10,085 nucleotides of DNA from Chloroflexi bacterium RBG_19FT_COMBO_55_16 (GTDB taxonomy: Bacteria > Chloroflexota > Anaerolineae > Anaerolineales > UBA4823), in contig MGOK01000121.1 in assembly GCA_001795335.1 (NCBI GenBank), forward strand, positions 18,789 to 28,873. Reading direction: 5' to 3'. Below are positions 1 to 6,456 of this stretch, in pieces (position 1 is the first letter of the stretch; every line of letters begins with the position of its first letter). The position numbers were made by a program, and so were the translations under genes. The notes below the pieces were generated by a model. That model searched no databases, was not told the origin of the DNA, and worked only from the letters and a program-made list of their open reading frames with translations.

Positions 1-363
1 CCGGTCATTGACGTACACCCGCCCGCTCTTGACCGTCACCCTGTCTCCTGGCAACCCAATCACGCGCTTGATATATTCCTGATCTGGATCGCGCGGGAAG
101 TGAAAAACGATCACGTCCCCGGTTTTCGGCTTGCCCAGGGTATAGGTCAGTTTGTTGACAATCACGAATTCTCCGCTCTGCAACGTGGGTTCCATGCTGG
201 CTCCATCGACGCGAATGCGCGCTGAAACCGCGTTGATCGCCGCAAACAAAATCACCGATAAAACCAGGGTTTCGAGGACATCTAACCCGAATCGCAAGAA
301 TCCGGAGCGCTTATCCACGAATTCTTGAGATTCGACAATCGTTTCAGTATGATACTGTTCCAA
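1..363 (-). CDS. lepB: Signal peptidase I (N-terminal 121 residues; C-terminal end outside window)
   Basis: Type I signal peptidase, the membrane serine protease that removes signal peptides from exported proteins on the outer face of the membrane. A single N-terminal membrane segment (about residues 26-46) is followed by the serine box G-A-S-M-E-P-T, with the catalytic Ser at about residue 56. The lysine box Y-I-K-R-V-I-G-L-P-G-D follows, with the catalytic Lys at about residue 99. Both catalytic residues are therefore present, and only the later conserved boxes are missing because the window ends. The start is a TTG at 363-361, chosen because GGAGGG lies just upstream and no ATG exists in frame before the membrane segment; an in-frame GTG a few codons upstream lacks a ribosome binding site. 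It lies 195 bp downstream of der with its own promoter, so it is probably transcribed independently as well as by read-through. Identity is secure; the exact start is less so. Confidence 0.93.
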   Translation of the reverse strand, partial: MEQYHTETIVESQEFVDKRSGFLRFGLDVLETLVLSVILFAAINAVSARIRVDGASMEPTLQSGEFVIVNKLTYTLGKPKTGDVIVFHFPRDPDQEYIKRVIGLPGDRVTVKSGRVYVNDR

Positions 364-410
364 AATCCCTCCGTCCACTACTTGTGGACACCCACTTCTC
401 GGGGAGGATT
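364..410 (-). promoter_or_regulatory. Possible Shine-Dalgarno-sequestering hairpin in the lepB leader
   Basis: On the minus strand GTCCAC (389-384) and GTGGAC (378-373) form a perfect 6-bp stem with a 5-nt loop that ends directly against the GGAGGG ribosome binding site. Outside it, AATCCTCC (410-403) is complementary to GGAGGGATT (372-364) apart from one bulged base, so the structure could close over the ribosome binding site. The pairing is seen in the sequence; a regulatory role is inferred. Confidence 0.4.
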
Positions 411-436
411 ATAAAACCGGTTACAGGTGAGGGCAA
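408..436 (-). promoter_or_regulatory. Possible second lepB promoter (P2)
   Basis: A perfect -10 box TATAAT (413-408) lies 17 bp from TTGCCC (436-431), a 4-of-6 match to the -35 consensus. The start point would be near 401, about 38 nt from the lepB start codon. The -35 half lies inside the leader hairpin of the stronger upstream promoter. Plausible but unproven. Confidence 0.4.
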
Positions 437-475
437 GGGTATTTATTCCTACCAGGATAAGGCATCCATACCCTT
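435..475 (-). other. Inverted repeat in the lepB leader
   Basis: Perfect 8-bp arms AAGGGTAT and ATACCCTT (435-442 and 468-475) enclose a second pairing, TTATCCT with AGGAATAA (460-454 with 450-443, one bulge). Together they can form a long, branched or internally looped hairpin in transcripts from the upstream lepB promoter. There is no U-tract after it, so it is not a clear terminator. Confidence 0.4.
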
Positions 476-490
476 AGAGTCATCAAAAAG

Positions 491-519
491 ATTATACGTT
501 CAGCAAATAGCCAGGTCAA
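491..519 (-). promoter_or_regulatory. lepB promoter (P1), near-consensus housekeeping type
   Basis: TTGACC (519-514), a 17-bp spacer and a perfect TATAAT (496-491) give a near-ideal housekeeping sigma promoter reading toward lepB. The expected start is near 484, leaving a leader of about 120 nt. A GGTTAACC palindrome (529-536) sits about 10 bp upstream of the -35 box. Confidence 0.75.
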
Positions 520-558
520 GGAAAGAGGGGTTAACCTAATGATTTTCTTAGGAATCTC

Positions 559-1944
559 TTACTTTTCCCGTCTAGGGCGGGCGCGCAGGATGAGGCGGAT
601 CGGCGTGCCCAGAAAGCCATACGTCTCCCGAATGCGATTCTCTAAATACCGCAGGTAGCTGAAATGAGCCAGCCGCGGATCGTTGACATAGATCAAGAAA
701 GTGGGCGGGTCACTGCGCACCTGGGTAGCGTAATAAATCTTGAGCTGGCGACCAGCGTGCGTCGGGGAAGGATGTTGATCTTGCGCCTTGTGGAGGATCT
801 GGTTCAGTTGCGAGGTGGACAGGCGCACCAGGCGTTCTTCGTGGACTCTCAGTGCCATAGGCAGCACCCGATCAACCCGCTGGCCAGTCTTGGCCGAGAT
901 AAATAATACTGGCACGTAAGGTAAAAAATTTAATTCCTGGCGCACTTTTTGGGTAAAGGTGTTCATGGTCGTGTTGTCTTTGGGAATGGCGTCCCACTTG
1001 TTCACTACCACCACGACGCTCTTCCAGGCATCCAGGATGAACCCGGCAATATGGGCATCTTGGGCGGTCAGGCCAGTGGTGGCGTCCACCAACAAAAGCA
1101 CTACGCTGGCACGTTCAATCGCCCGCATGGTGCGCAATACGCTGTATTTCTCCACGCCAGGGTCGATCCGCCCGCGGCGGCGAATCCCGGCTGTGTCGAT
1201 CAGGGTGAGGGGGAAGCCTTCATATTCCAGGCGAGTATCGATCGCGTCGCGGGTCGTCCCAGGGATCGAACTAACGATGGCTCGTTCCTCACCCAATAGG
1301 CGGTTGAGCAGGCTAGACTTACCCACATTGGGCTTGCCGGCAATGGCAATGCGGACAGAGTCGTCCTCTTCTTCCTCACCCTGCTCCTGAAAGGTTTCTA
1401 CCAGGGCATCCAGCATATCGCCGGTCCCGGTGCCGTGCAAGGCGGAGATCGGATATGGCTCTCCCATGCCCAGCTCGTAGAACTGGAAAACCTGGTCGCG
1501 GCGAGCCTCGTTATCAGCCTTGTTCACCAGCAGGATCACTGGCGGCCAGGGTTTGTCTTCCTTTTCCCGCTGGCTGCGCCGCAAGATCTGTGCCACCTCC
1601 TGATCAGCCGGGGTGACGCCGCTTTCGGCATCGGTGATGAACAGCACTGCATCGGCCTCTTGAATGGCGATCTCCGCCTGTGCCCGGATTTGCTCAATAT
1701 ACTGCGCTGAACCAACCGAAAGGGGCTGCTGGGAACCGCCCAGGGAGGCCTGGGTAGGGTCGATCCCGCCAGTATCGACGATGGTGAAAACCACACCGAC
1801 CCATTCTGCCTCAGCCATCAGCCGATCGCGCGTGGTGCCCGGGACAGCATCCACAACCGCCAGGCGCTCCTCGGCCAGGCGGTTGAACAGGGTACTTTTC
1901 CCAACATTCGGCCGCCCAACCAGGGCTACGATGGGTTTGGGCAT
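559..1944 (-). CDS. der: Ribosome-assembly GTPase Der (EngA)
   Basis: Double-domain GTPase that acts in maturation of the 50S ribosomal subunit. The first G domain has the P-loop G-R-P-N-V-G-K-S (residues 10-17), DTGG (57-60) and NKAD (141-144). After an acidic Glu/Asp linker (about 188-195), the second has G-K-P-N-V-G-K-S (203-210), DTAG (250-253), NKWD (315-318) and SAK (350-352). A KH-like C-terminal domain follows, about 365-455. The length (461 residues) is slightly above the usual 435-490 midpoint because of an insertion after DTGG (about residues 63-80) and a longer stretch before NKAD. The start ATG follows a GAGG site that overlaps the cdaR stop codon; the gap to cdaR is 10 bp, so the two are co-transcribed and probably translationally coupled. 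No convincing terminator follows. All GTP-binding motifs are intact. Confidence 0.97.
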   Translation of the reverse strand: MPKPIVALVGRPNVGKSTLFNRLAEERLAVVDAVPGTTRDRLMAEAEWVGVVFTIVDTGGIDPTQASLGGSQQPLSVGSAQYIEQIRAQAEIAIQEADAVLFITDAESGVTPADQEVAQILRRSQREKEDKPWPPVILLVNKADNEARRDQVFQFYELGMGEPYPISALHGTGTGDMLDALVETFQEQGEEEEDDSVRIAIAGKPNVGKSSLLNRLLGEERAIVSSIPGTTRDAIDTRLEYEGFPLTLIDTAGIRRRGRIDPGVEKYSVLRTMRAIERASVVLLLVDATTGLTAQDAHIAGFILDAWKSVVVVVNKWDAIPKDNTTMNTFTQKVRQELNFLPYVPVLFISAKTGQRVDRVLPMALRVHEERLVRLSTSQLNQILHKAQDQHPSPTHAGRQLKIYYATQVRSDPPTFLIYVNDPRLAHFSYLRYLENRIRETYGFLGTPIRLILRARPRREK

Positions 1945-1954
1945 TTCTACATCC

Positions 1955-3244
1955 TCAGGGCTGGGTGGTCGCCAGGGGGGTCGGCAAGGGGATGCCGGTA
2001 GGTGTAGGTGTCGGGGCGATGATGATCGTTACCTCAACCGTGGAAGGCAAGATGGTTTCCACGCGCACTCGCTCCGGTATGATATCCACCTCGAGTTCAA
2101 GTTGGTAGATACCCAGGTCTAAATCAGCCAGGGCTACCACGACGCGGATTTCGGATGGATCCAGCGAATTTAATATCGGAACCGGTCCAGAGAGGATCAC
2201 ATCCACGGTTCCAGGAGAGATCAGGGCGGCATGAGTCGGCAGGAGGCCGATCGGGGTTACCGGCAGGGAAACGGTCAGGCTGCCTTCGATGGCGGCGATG
2301 CTTACCTGCACAAGCACGGATTGATCGCCAACGACTGAAACGCCATCCGCGAGATTGAGCGCTACAAAACTATCGACATCGTCTTCAGCACCGTCCAGGT
2401 CTACCGGCTTTGTCTCAACATAACCCGGCAGGTCGTTGACCAACTGCGGATCCGTCGAAAAAACGACTACATTAAGCGGCGAAACGGTGATATTGGTCAA
2501 TTTATAACCGTTGGCCAGCTGTCCGCTGGTCACCACCTTCACGATCACATTTCGATATCCCCCCTGCAAGAAGACCGGTTGGGTCACCCGAATCTCGTCT
2601 GGAGTGACAACCACACCGGGAACCGGTTCTCCGGCCGCATCCAGTGCCAGGGCTGGCACGTCGGTTTCCAGCGTCTCGCGTGAGTCTGAAATATCTAGCG
2701 AAGCCTGCACTTCATCGACTTGCGCCACCAGAGAGGCCGCGCCGGAGATCGTCACGAAAGAAGGATCACGCTCAGCAGCACCTTTCTGGTAACCTATCGC
2801 CGGGTCGCCACTCACTTCCAGATTAACTGGGAGGGTGAGGGAAACCAGCGATTCCAGGGTGAGGGTGACGATTTCCGGATTGACCTGGATCAAGCGCACC
2901 GGCTGGTACGTCTCGTTTACCTGGGTTTTCACTTCCAGGTCGTATGTCCCAGCCTCCAGGCCAGCGACATCGATCCAGGCATTGATGGCGTTCTCTGTGC
3001 CAACCAAGCTATCGGCAACACTCCTGGGCGCGCGCAGCGTGATGCGCACCTGAGTGGGCACATCACTCACCACCAGCATATTTGCATCCAGTCCAAAAAT
3101 CTCAAGCGTCACAGAACGAGTGCGCTCGACATTGGGGTTCGCCGCGGTTACGGCCGAGAGCCATACTACTACGGCCAGGGCGAAGGATAGGAACAGTGTG
3201 CTGAGATTGCTAAAGAACCAGCGCAGTGGCGCCAACAAGGTCAC
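1955..3244 (-). CDS. cdaR: YbbR-domain protein, CdaA partner/regulator
   Basis: Extracytoplasmic regulator of the c-di-AMP synthase CdaA; in Firmicutes the corresponding protein binds CdaA and modulates its activity. The N terminus has one membrane segment (about residues 12-34), followed by an extracellular region made of beta-rich YbbR-like repeats. I judge about four, at roughly 36-112, 113-205, 209-305 and 308-410, from the recurring pattern of a hydrophobic strand, an Asp/Gly turn and V-x-V-x-L strands. The C terminus is a Pro/Thr-rich tail (about 411-429) of the kind that usually tethers domains, but here nothing follows it. The start is GTG and overlaps the cdaA stop in a GTGA arrangement, which indicates translational coupling. 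The family assignment rests on the membrane-anchored YbbR architecture and the position directly after cdaA; the repeat boundaries are approximate. Confidence 0.9.
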   Translation of the reverse strand: MTLLAPLRWFFSNLSTLFLSFALAVVVWLSAVTAANPNVERTRSVTLEIFGLDANMLVVSDVPTQVRITLRAPRSVADSLVGTENAINAWIDVAGLEAGTYDLEVKTQVNETYQPVRLIQVNPEIVTLTLESLVSLTLPVNLEVSGDPAIGYQKGAAERDPSFVTISGAASLVAQVDEVQASLDISDSRETLETDVPALALDAAGEPVPGVVVTPDEIRVTQPVFLQGGYRNVIVKVVTSGQLANGYKLTNITVSPLNVVVFSTDPQLVNDLPGYVETKPVDLDGAEDDVDSFVALNLADGVSVVGDQSVLVQVSIAAIEGSLTVSLPVTPIGLLPTHAALISPGTVDVILSGPVPILNSLDPSEIRVVVALADLDLGIYQLELEVDIIPERVRVETILPSTVEVTIIIAPTPTPTGIPLPTPLATTQP

Positions 3245-4146
3245 TCCTCCTTTCGCCGGCCAGGTGATAAGCCGGGGAAAATACGCGCCATGAAACCCCT
3301 CAAACCTTTTTCGGCACGCTCGGGTTTGTAGAGCGCCCGGAGGATGTTATCCAAGCGTTCTGCATCCAACCTGCGAATCATACGACCGGCATGCACCACC
3401 GAAATGGAGCCCGTCTCCTCCGCGACGACCACCGCCACGGCATCGCTCACCTCAGAGATGCCCAGGGCGGCGCGATGGCGCAGGCCCATCTGCCTCTCCG
3501 GCGACCGCGACAAGACGCCGCTGGACGAGAGTGGTAGGACGCACGCCGCGGCGGCCAGTCGTGAGCCAAGGATGATCGCAGCGCCATCGTGAAGGGGGGT
3601 ATTTGGGTAAAACACCTGCAACAGAAGCTCGGCAGTGATGCGCGCCTCCATGCGCACGCCGGTCTGGATATATTCCTGCAAATCGTCGAAACGTCCCAGA
3701 ACGATTAAGGCTCCATGGCGCCGGTCAGCAAGGCGAGTCGTGGCGTTGACCACGGCACCGATCGAATCTTGGATGCTGCCTGAGGCCGTAGGGGTCGTCC
3801 GGCTTTCCAGGATGGCGCCCGCCCTGCCCAATCGTTCCAGGGCGCGGCGTATCTCCGGAGCAAAAATCACAGGAATGGCCAGCAAGAGCGCCGGGAGCGT
3901 GGTGCGCACCAACCAGGAGAAAGCCGGCAGCACTTCCAGGCTGTTCAACAAGCTAATCAACGCAATCAGCAAAAACACGCCGCGCAACAATACCAAGGCC
4001 TGGGTGTCGCGCAACCAGCGCAGGATTAAAAAGAAGATGGCAGTGACCAAAAACAAATCGATCACGCCCAACCAATCCAGGCGCTCGAGGATGAAGATCA
4101 GGTTATTGATTAGATCAGAAATTATCTCCGACACAAGCGAACCCAC
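3241..4146 (-). CDS. cdaA: Diadenylate cyclase CdaA (c-di-AMP synthase)
   Basis: Membrane-bound diadenylate cyclase that makes the second messenger c-di-AMP from two ATP. Three hydrophobic membrane segments (about residues 28-45, 50-68 and 80-96) precede a cytoplasmic DAC (DisA_N) domain, about 115-265. Both catalytic signatures are present: D187-G188-A189 for metal and ATP binding, and R223-H224-R225 in the G-L-R-H-R-A-A-L-G-I segment. The enzyme is thus expected to be active. The length (301 residues) is slightly above the roughly 270 residues of Bacillus CdaA, with an Arg/Lys-rich C-terminal tail. The start is GTG with AGGTGG just upstream, rather close; a second in-frame GTG four codons later has more normal spacing and could be the true start. 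It lies 65 bp after coaE with no clear promoter between, and overlaps cdaR by 4 bp. Confidence 0.95.
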   Translation of the reverse strand: MGSLVSEIISDLINNLIFILERLDWLGVIDLFLVTAIFFLILRWLRDTQALVLLRGVFLLIALISLLNSLEVLPAFSWLVRTTLPALLLAIPVIFAPEIRRALERLGRAGAILESRTTPTASGSIQDSIGAVVNATTRLADRRHGALIVLGRFDDLQEYIQTGVRMEARITAELLLQVFYPNTPLHDGAAIILGSRLAAAACVLPLSSSGVLSRSPERQMGLRHRAALGISEVSDAVAVVVAEETGSISVVHAGRMIRRLDAERLDNILRALYKPERAEKGLRGFMARIFPGLSPGRRKEE

Positions 4147-4211
4147 TCCACCTATTAAGAGGCAACCAAAGGCCTCCCTCTCTCAACACCCAGCAAGGCC
4201 AGCCGCAGACC

Positions 4212-5345
4212 TTAAACCGGGCGCATGACCCTGTCTTTTCGCAGCTGCTTGAATAAAAGCACTGTGCCGGCAGGCATCGACTCCTGGGCGGCTTCCTGCC
4301 AGGCACGCACCCCCAGGCTAGGGGGCGTGCGCATCGCGTAGCCCAGGGCATGCCAGACAGCAGCCTGGCGGGCTATGTGAGGAGGTAAAAACAACAACAG
4401 CGCCTCACACTGCAATTCCCTAGATTTTCGCTCGATTTCCGCCATCAGAATCCGCATGGCCTCGCCCAACGTGAAGCCCGGTTCCAGGTATATGTCGGCG
4501 ACGCGCGCCACCAGGTTTTCTACCTGCCAGCCAACCAGGCCAACCAATTTACTGTCTGATTTTAGCAGCAGGAAAGCTTTCTCGCCGAAAGCGGCCATGA
4601 CATCCTCGCGGTCCAGGCTGCGCCGCCCCTTGCTGGTATGGGAGATAAAGGCCGCGATCTCCTCCGCCTGGCGCGGCCCAGCCCGCTCGACGACCGGCAC
4701 TCCCCTGGCAGCTGGCGCGGCCGGTGCCGGGGCGATCGCCGCTGCCGGGATAGTTCTCTGCCAGGCTGCCACGACCTGTCGCCAGATGTCCTCAAACGAT
4801 CCGGCGTTCTGGATGGCGACATCCGCTGTGGCGATCTTCGCCTCCTGCGAGGATTGGGCAGCGATGCGCTGGCGAGCTTCCTCCAGGCTCAGCCCCCGCT
4901 TTTCCATCAGTCGCGATACCTGGGCTCCTACCGGCGCGGTGGTGACCCAGATGCTGTCGCAGGCCGCCCGTAAAGGACTTTCCAGCAACTTGATGGCTTC
5001 CACGACGATCACCTGCTGTTTGGCGCGGCGGATCAAGACGTCGATCGCTTGCCTGACCAGGGGGTGGACGATGGCTTCCAGCCGGGCGAGAGCCTCCGCA
5101 TCGGAAAAGACAACCCGCCCCAAGCGGTTGCGGTCGATCTGCCCATCTGTGGCAACGATCCACTGCCCAAAAGCCTCTACCACAGGCTGGTAGCCTGGTG
5201 CGTCTTGAGCAATCGCTCGGTGCGCTAAAGCATCGGCGTCAATGCCATACGCCCCAAGGTGCTCTAACATCTTGCGTACGACGCTTTTTCCGGTGGCAAT
5301 GTTCCCGGTTAAACCGAGGACGTACTTACCCGGCCAGGCGCTCAT
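4212..5345 (-). CDS. coaE: Dephospho-CoA kinase fused to a C-terminal GNAT-like domain
   Basis: The N-terminal part (residues 1-198) is dephospho-CoA kinase, the last step of coenzyme A synthesis (ATP-dependent phosphorylation of the 3'-hydroxyl of dephospho-CoA). It has a P-loop G-N-I-A-T-G-K-S (14-21), the DAD motif (36-38), V-E-A-I-K-L-L-E at the usual acceptor strand (115-122), an Arg-rich lid (about 145-160) and A-I-Q-N-A-G-S near the end. An Ala/Pro-rich linker (about 200-214) leads to a roughly 160-residue acetyltransferase-like domain (217-377). In it the usual acetyl-CoA loop R-x-x-G-x-G/A is replaced by G-F-T-L-G-E-A, so activity is uncertain. The start is one of two adjacent ATGs (5348 or 5345); 5345 has the better distance from GGGAG. 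The frame stays open to 5471, but that would include the promoter and the terminator upstream. The kinase call is secure; the GNAT call is by fold pattern. Confidence 0.9.
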   Translation of the reverse strand: MSAWPGKYVLGLTGNIATGKSVVRKMLEHLGAYGIDADALAHRAIAQDAPGYQPVVEAFGQWIVATDGQIDRNRLGRVVFSDAEALARLEAIVHPLVRQAIDVLIRRAKQQVIVVEAIKLLESPLRAACDSIWVTTAPVGAQVSRLMEKRGLSLEEARQRIAAQSSQEAKIATADVAIQNAGSFEDIWRQVVAAWQRTIPAAAIAPAPAAPAARGVPVVERAGPRQAEEIAAFISHTSKGRRSLDREDVMAAFGEKAFLLLKSDSKLVGLVGWQVENLVARVADIYLEPGFTLGEAMRILMAEIERKSRELQCEALLLFLPPHIARQAAVWHALGYAMRTPPSLGVRAWQEAAQESMPAGTVLLFKQLRKDRVMRPV

Positions 5346-5384
5346 CATTTCTCCCGGTCGAGGGGCTGTGAAATCATCACCTGA

Positions 5385-5413
5385 ATTGTAGCCGGGGCAG
5401 GGAAGATTGTCAA
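5385..5413 (-). promoter_or_regulatory. Promoter of the coaE-cdaA-cdaR-der operon
   Basis: Perfect -35 TTGACA (5413-5408), a 17-bp spacer and TACAAT (5390-5385) form a near-consensus housekeeping promoter. The expected start near 5378 leaves a leader of about 30 nt before the coaE ATG. This excludes translation starts further upstream. It begins immediately after the T-rich tract of the upstream terminator. Confidence 0.8.
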
Positions 5414-5465
5414 AGGAAAGAGGAAATTGAGGGGATATTGCGGCGCTTTCTGCCGCAACATCCCC
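5414..5465 (-). terminator. Intrinsic terminator of the peptide-transporter operon
   Basis: A 14-bp stem (5465-5452 with 5444-5431, a single G-U wobble, 7-nt loop) is followed on the minus strand by a T-rich stretch, 5430-5414, interrupted by C and A. It starts about 24 bp after the dppC-type stop codon. The U-tract is imperfect, so termination may be partial. Confidence 0.7.
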
Positions 5466-5488
5466 TTTCAAATTGTCTTCTGCTTCGA

Positions 5489-6442
5489 TCAGGTTCGTAT
5501 ATGGGATAAGCGCGGATCGAGTGCATCGCGCAAACCATCGCCCAGCAAGTTAAACGCCAAAACAGTGAGCATCAAAGCCAGCCCAGGGAAAAAGGTTAAA
5601 TGGGGGGCATTGAAGATGTTTTTGTATTCCTGGCCAACCATCAACCCCCATTCGGGTGTCGGCGGCTGCGCTCCCAATCCCAGGAAAGACAAGGCGGCCG
5701 CATCCAGGATAGCTGTCGCAACCCCTAAAGTCCCAGCGACGATGATTGGCGTGAGCGAATTGGGTAAGATCCGGCGTAGCATTAAGTGGAACTTGCTGGC
5801 CCCCATCGCCCGTGAGGCGGCGACAAAGTCCATCTCTTTCACAACCAGCACGCTGGCGCGTACTACCCGGGCATAAACCGGGATTGAGACAATACCGATG
5901 GCCAGCAAAGCATTGATCAACCCCGGCCCTAAAACGGTGACGATGGCGATCGCCAATAGCAGGCTCGGGAAAGCTAACAGCACATCCATCACACGCATGA
6001 TGCCGTTATCCACCCACCCACCGGAAAATCCAGCCATCAAGCCTAACAATGTGCCCACGATAATAGCAAAAGTCACCGTGGTGAAACCGATGATCAGAGA
6101 AAGTCGGGCTCCATGAAGCACCCGGGTGAACTCGTCGCGCACGTTGCCATCCGTACCAAAATAATGTTCCGGTTGATCGGCTGGGCAACCCAGGGCATGG
6201 ATACACGGCGGAGCCCGCTTTTTTACGTCTTCAATGCCGATCAGCGGCTTGGTCGGATCGTATTTGGACAGGACCGGCGCCAGAATGGCAACAGCAGTCA
6301 GGATTACCAAGAGTGTAAACCCAACCATCGCCGAGCGGTGGTGGCGCAGGCTGCGGATGGTTTCCCGCAGCTTGGTCGGGGCGACATAAATCGGCTCCCG
6401 ATCCAATGCTTCTTCAAGTGAAACGCTCTCGGTTTTCTGCAT
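5489..6442 (-). CDS. Peptide-type ABC transporter permease, DppC/OppC family
   Basis: Inner-membrane permease of an oligopeptide/dipeptide/nickel-type importer; it pairs with the DppB-type permease encoded just before it. After a soluble N terminus there is a first membrane segment (about residues 38-58) with the R-x-x-R-H-H-R-S-A sequence typical of the OppC N-terminal region. An external loop follows, then the H-Y-F-G-T-D-G and G-A-R-L-S-L region that begins the transport domain. The cytoplasmic EAA loop is A-A-S-R-A-M-G-A-S-K (about 208-217), which contacts the ATPase. The external loop holds two cysteines, C80 and C86, that could form a disulfide. The start ATG lies 14 bp after the upstream gene and has no recognisable Shine-Dalgarno, suggesting coupled translation. 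No ATPase gene follows; a terminator does. The substrate cannot be read from the sequence. Confidence 0.92.
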   Translation of the reverse strand: MQKTESVSLEEALDREPIYVAPTKLRETIRSLRHHRSAMVGFTLLVILTAVAILAPVLSKYDPTKPLIGIEDVKKRAPPCIHALGCPADQPEHYFGTDGNVRDEFTRVLHGARLSLIIGFTTVTFAIIVGTLLGLMAGFSGGWVDNGIMRVMDVLLAFPSLLLAIAIVTVLGPGLINALLAIGIVSIPVYARVVRASVLVVKEMDFVAASRAMGASKFHLMLRRILPNSLTPIIVAGTLGVATAILDAAALSFLGLGAQPPTPEWGLMVGQEYKNIFNAPHLTFFPGLALMLTVLAFNLLGDGLRDALDPRLSHIRT

Positions 6443-6456
6443 AGCAAATTTAGCCG

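Noticed and set aside
535..552. CCTAA/TTAGG hairpin after der as a terminator
   Set aside because: Only a 5-bp A+T-rich stem without a U-tract; too weak to call.
4147..4211. GAGGC/GCCTC stem between coaE and cdaA as a terminator or promoter region
   Set aside because: The stem is short and lacks a U-tract, and no convincing -35/-10 pair lies in the 65-bp gap; the genes are more likely co-transcribed.
664..5193. Several plus-strand open frames opposite der, cdaR, cdaA and coaE
   Set aside because: They are antisense shadows of strongly supported genes, with Arg/Ser-rich or low-complexity products and no ribosome binding sites or family motifs.
5346..5471. N-terminal extension of coaE to the first possible start at 5471
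   Set aside because: The region contains a 14-bp terminator stem and a near-consensus promoter, and the extra residues precede the conserved CoaE start; the ATG pair at 5348/5345 has a ribosome binding site.
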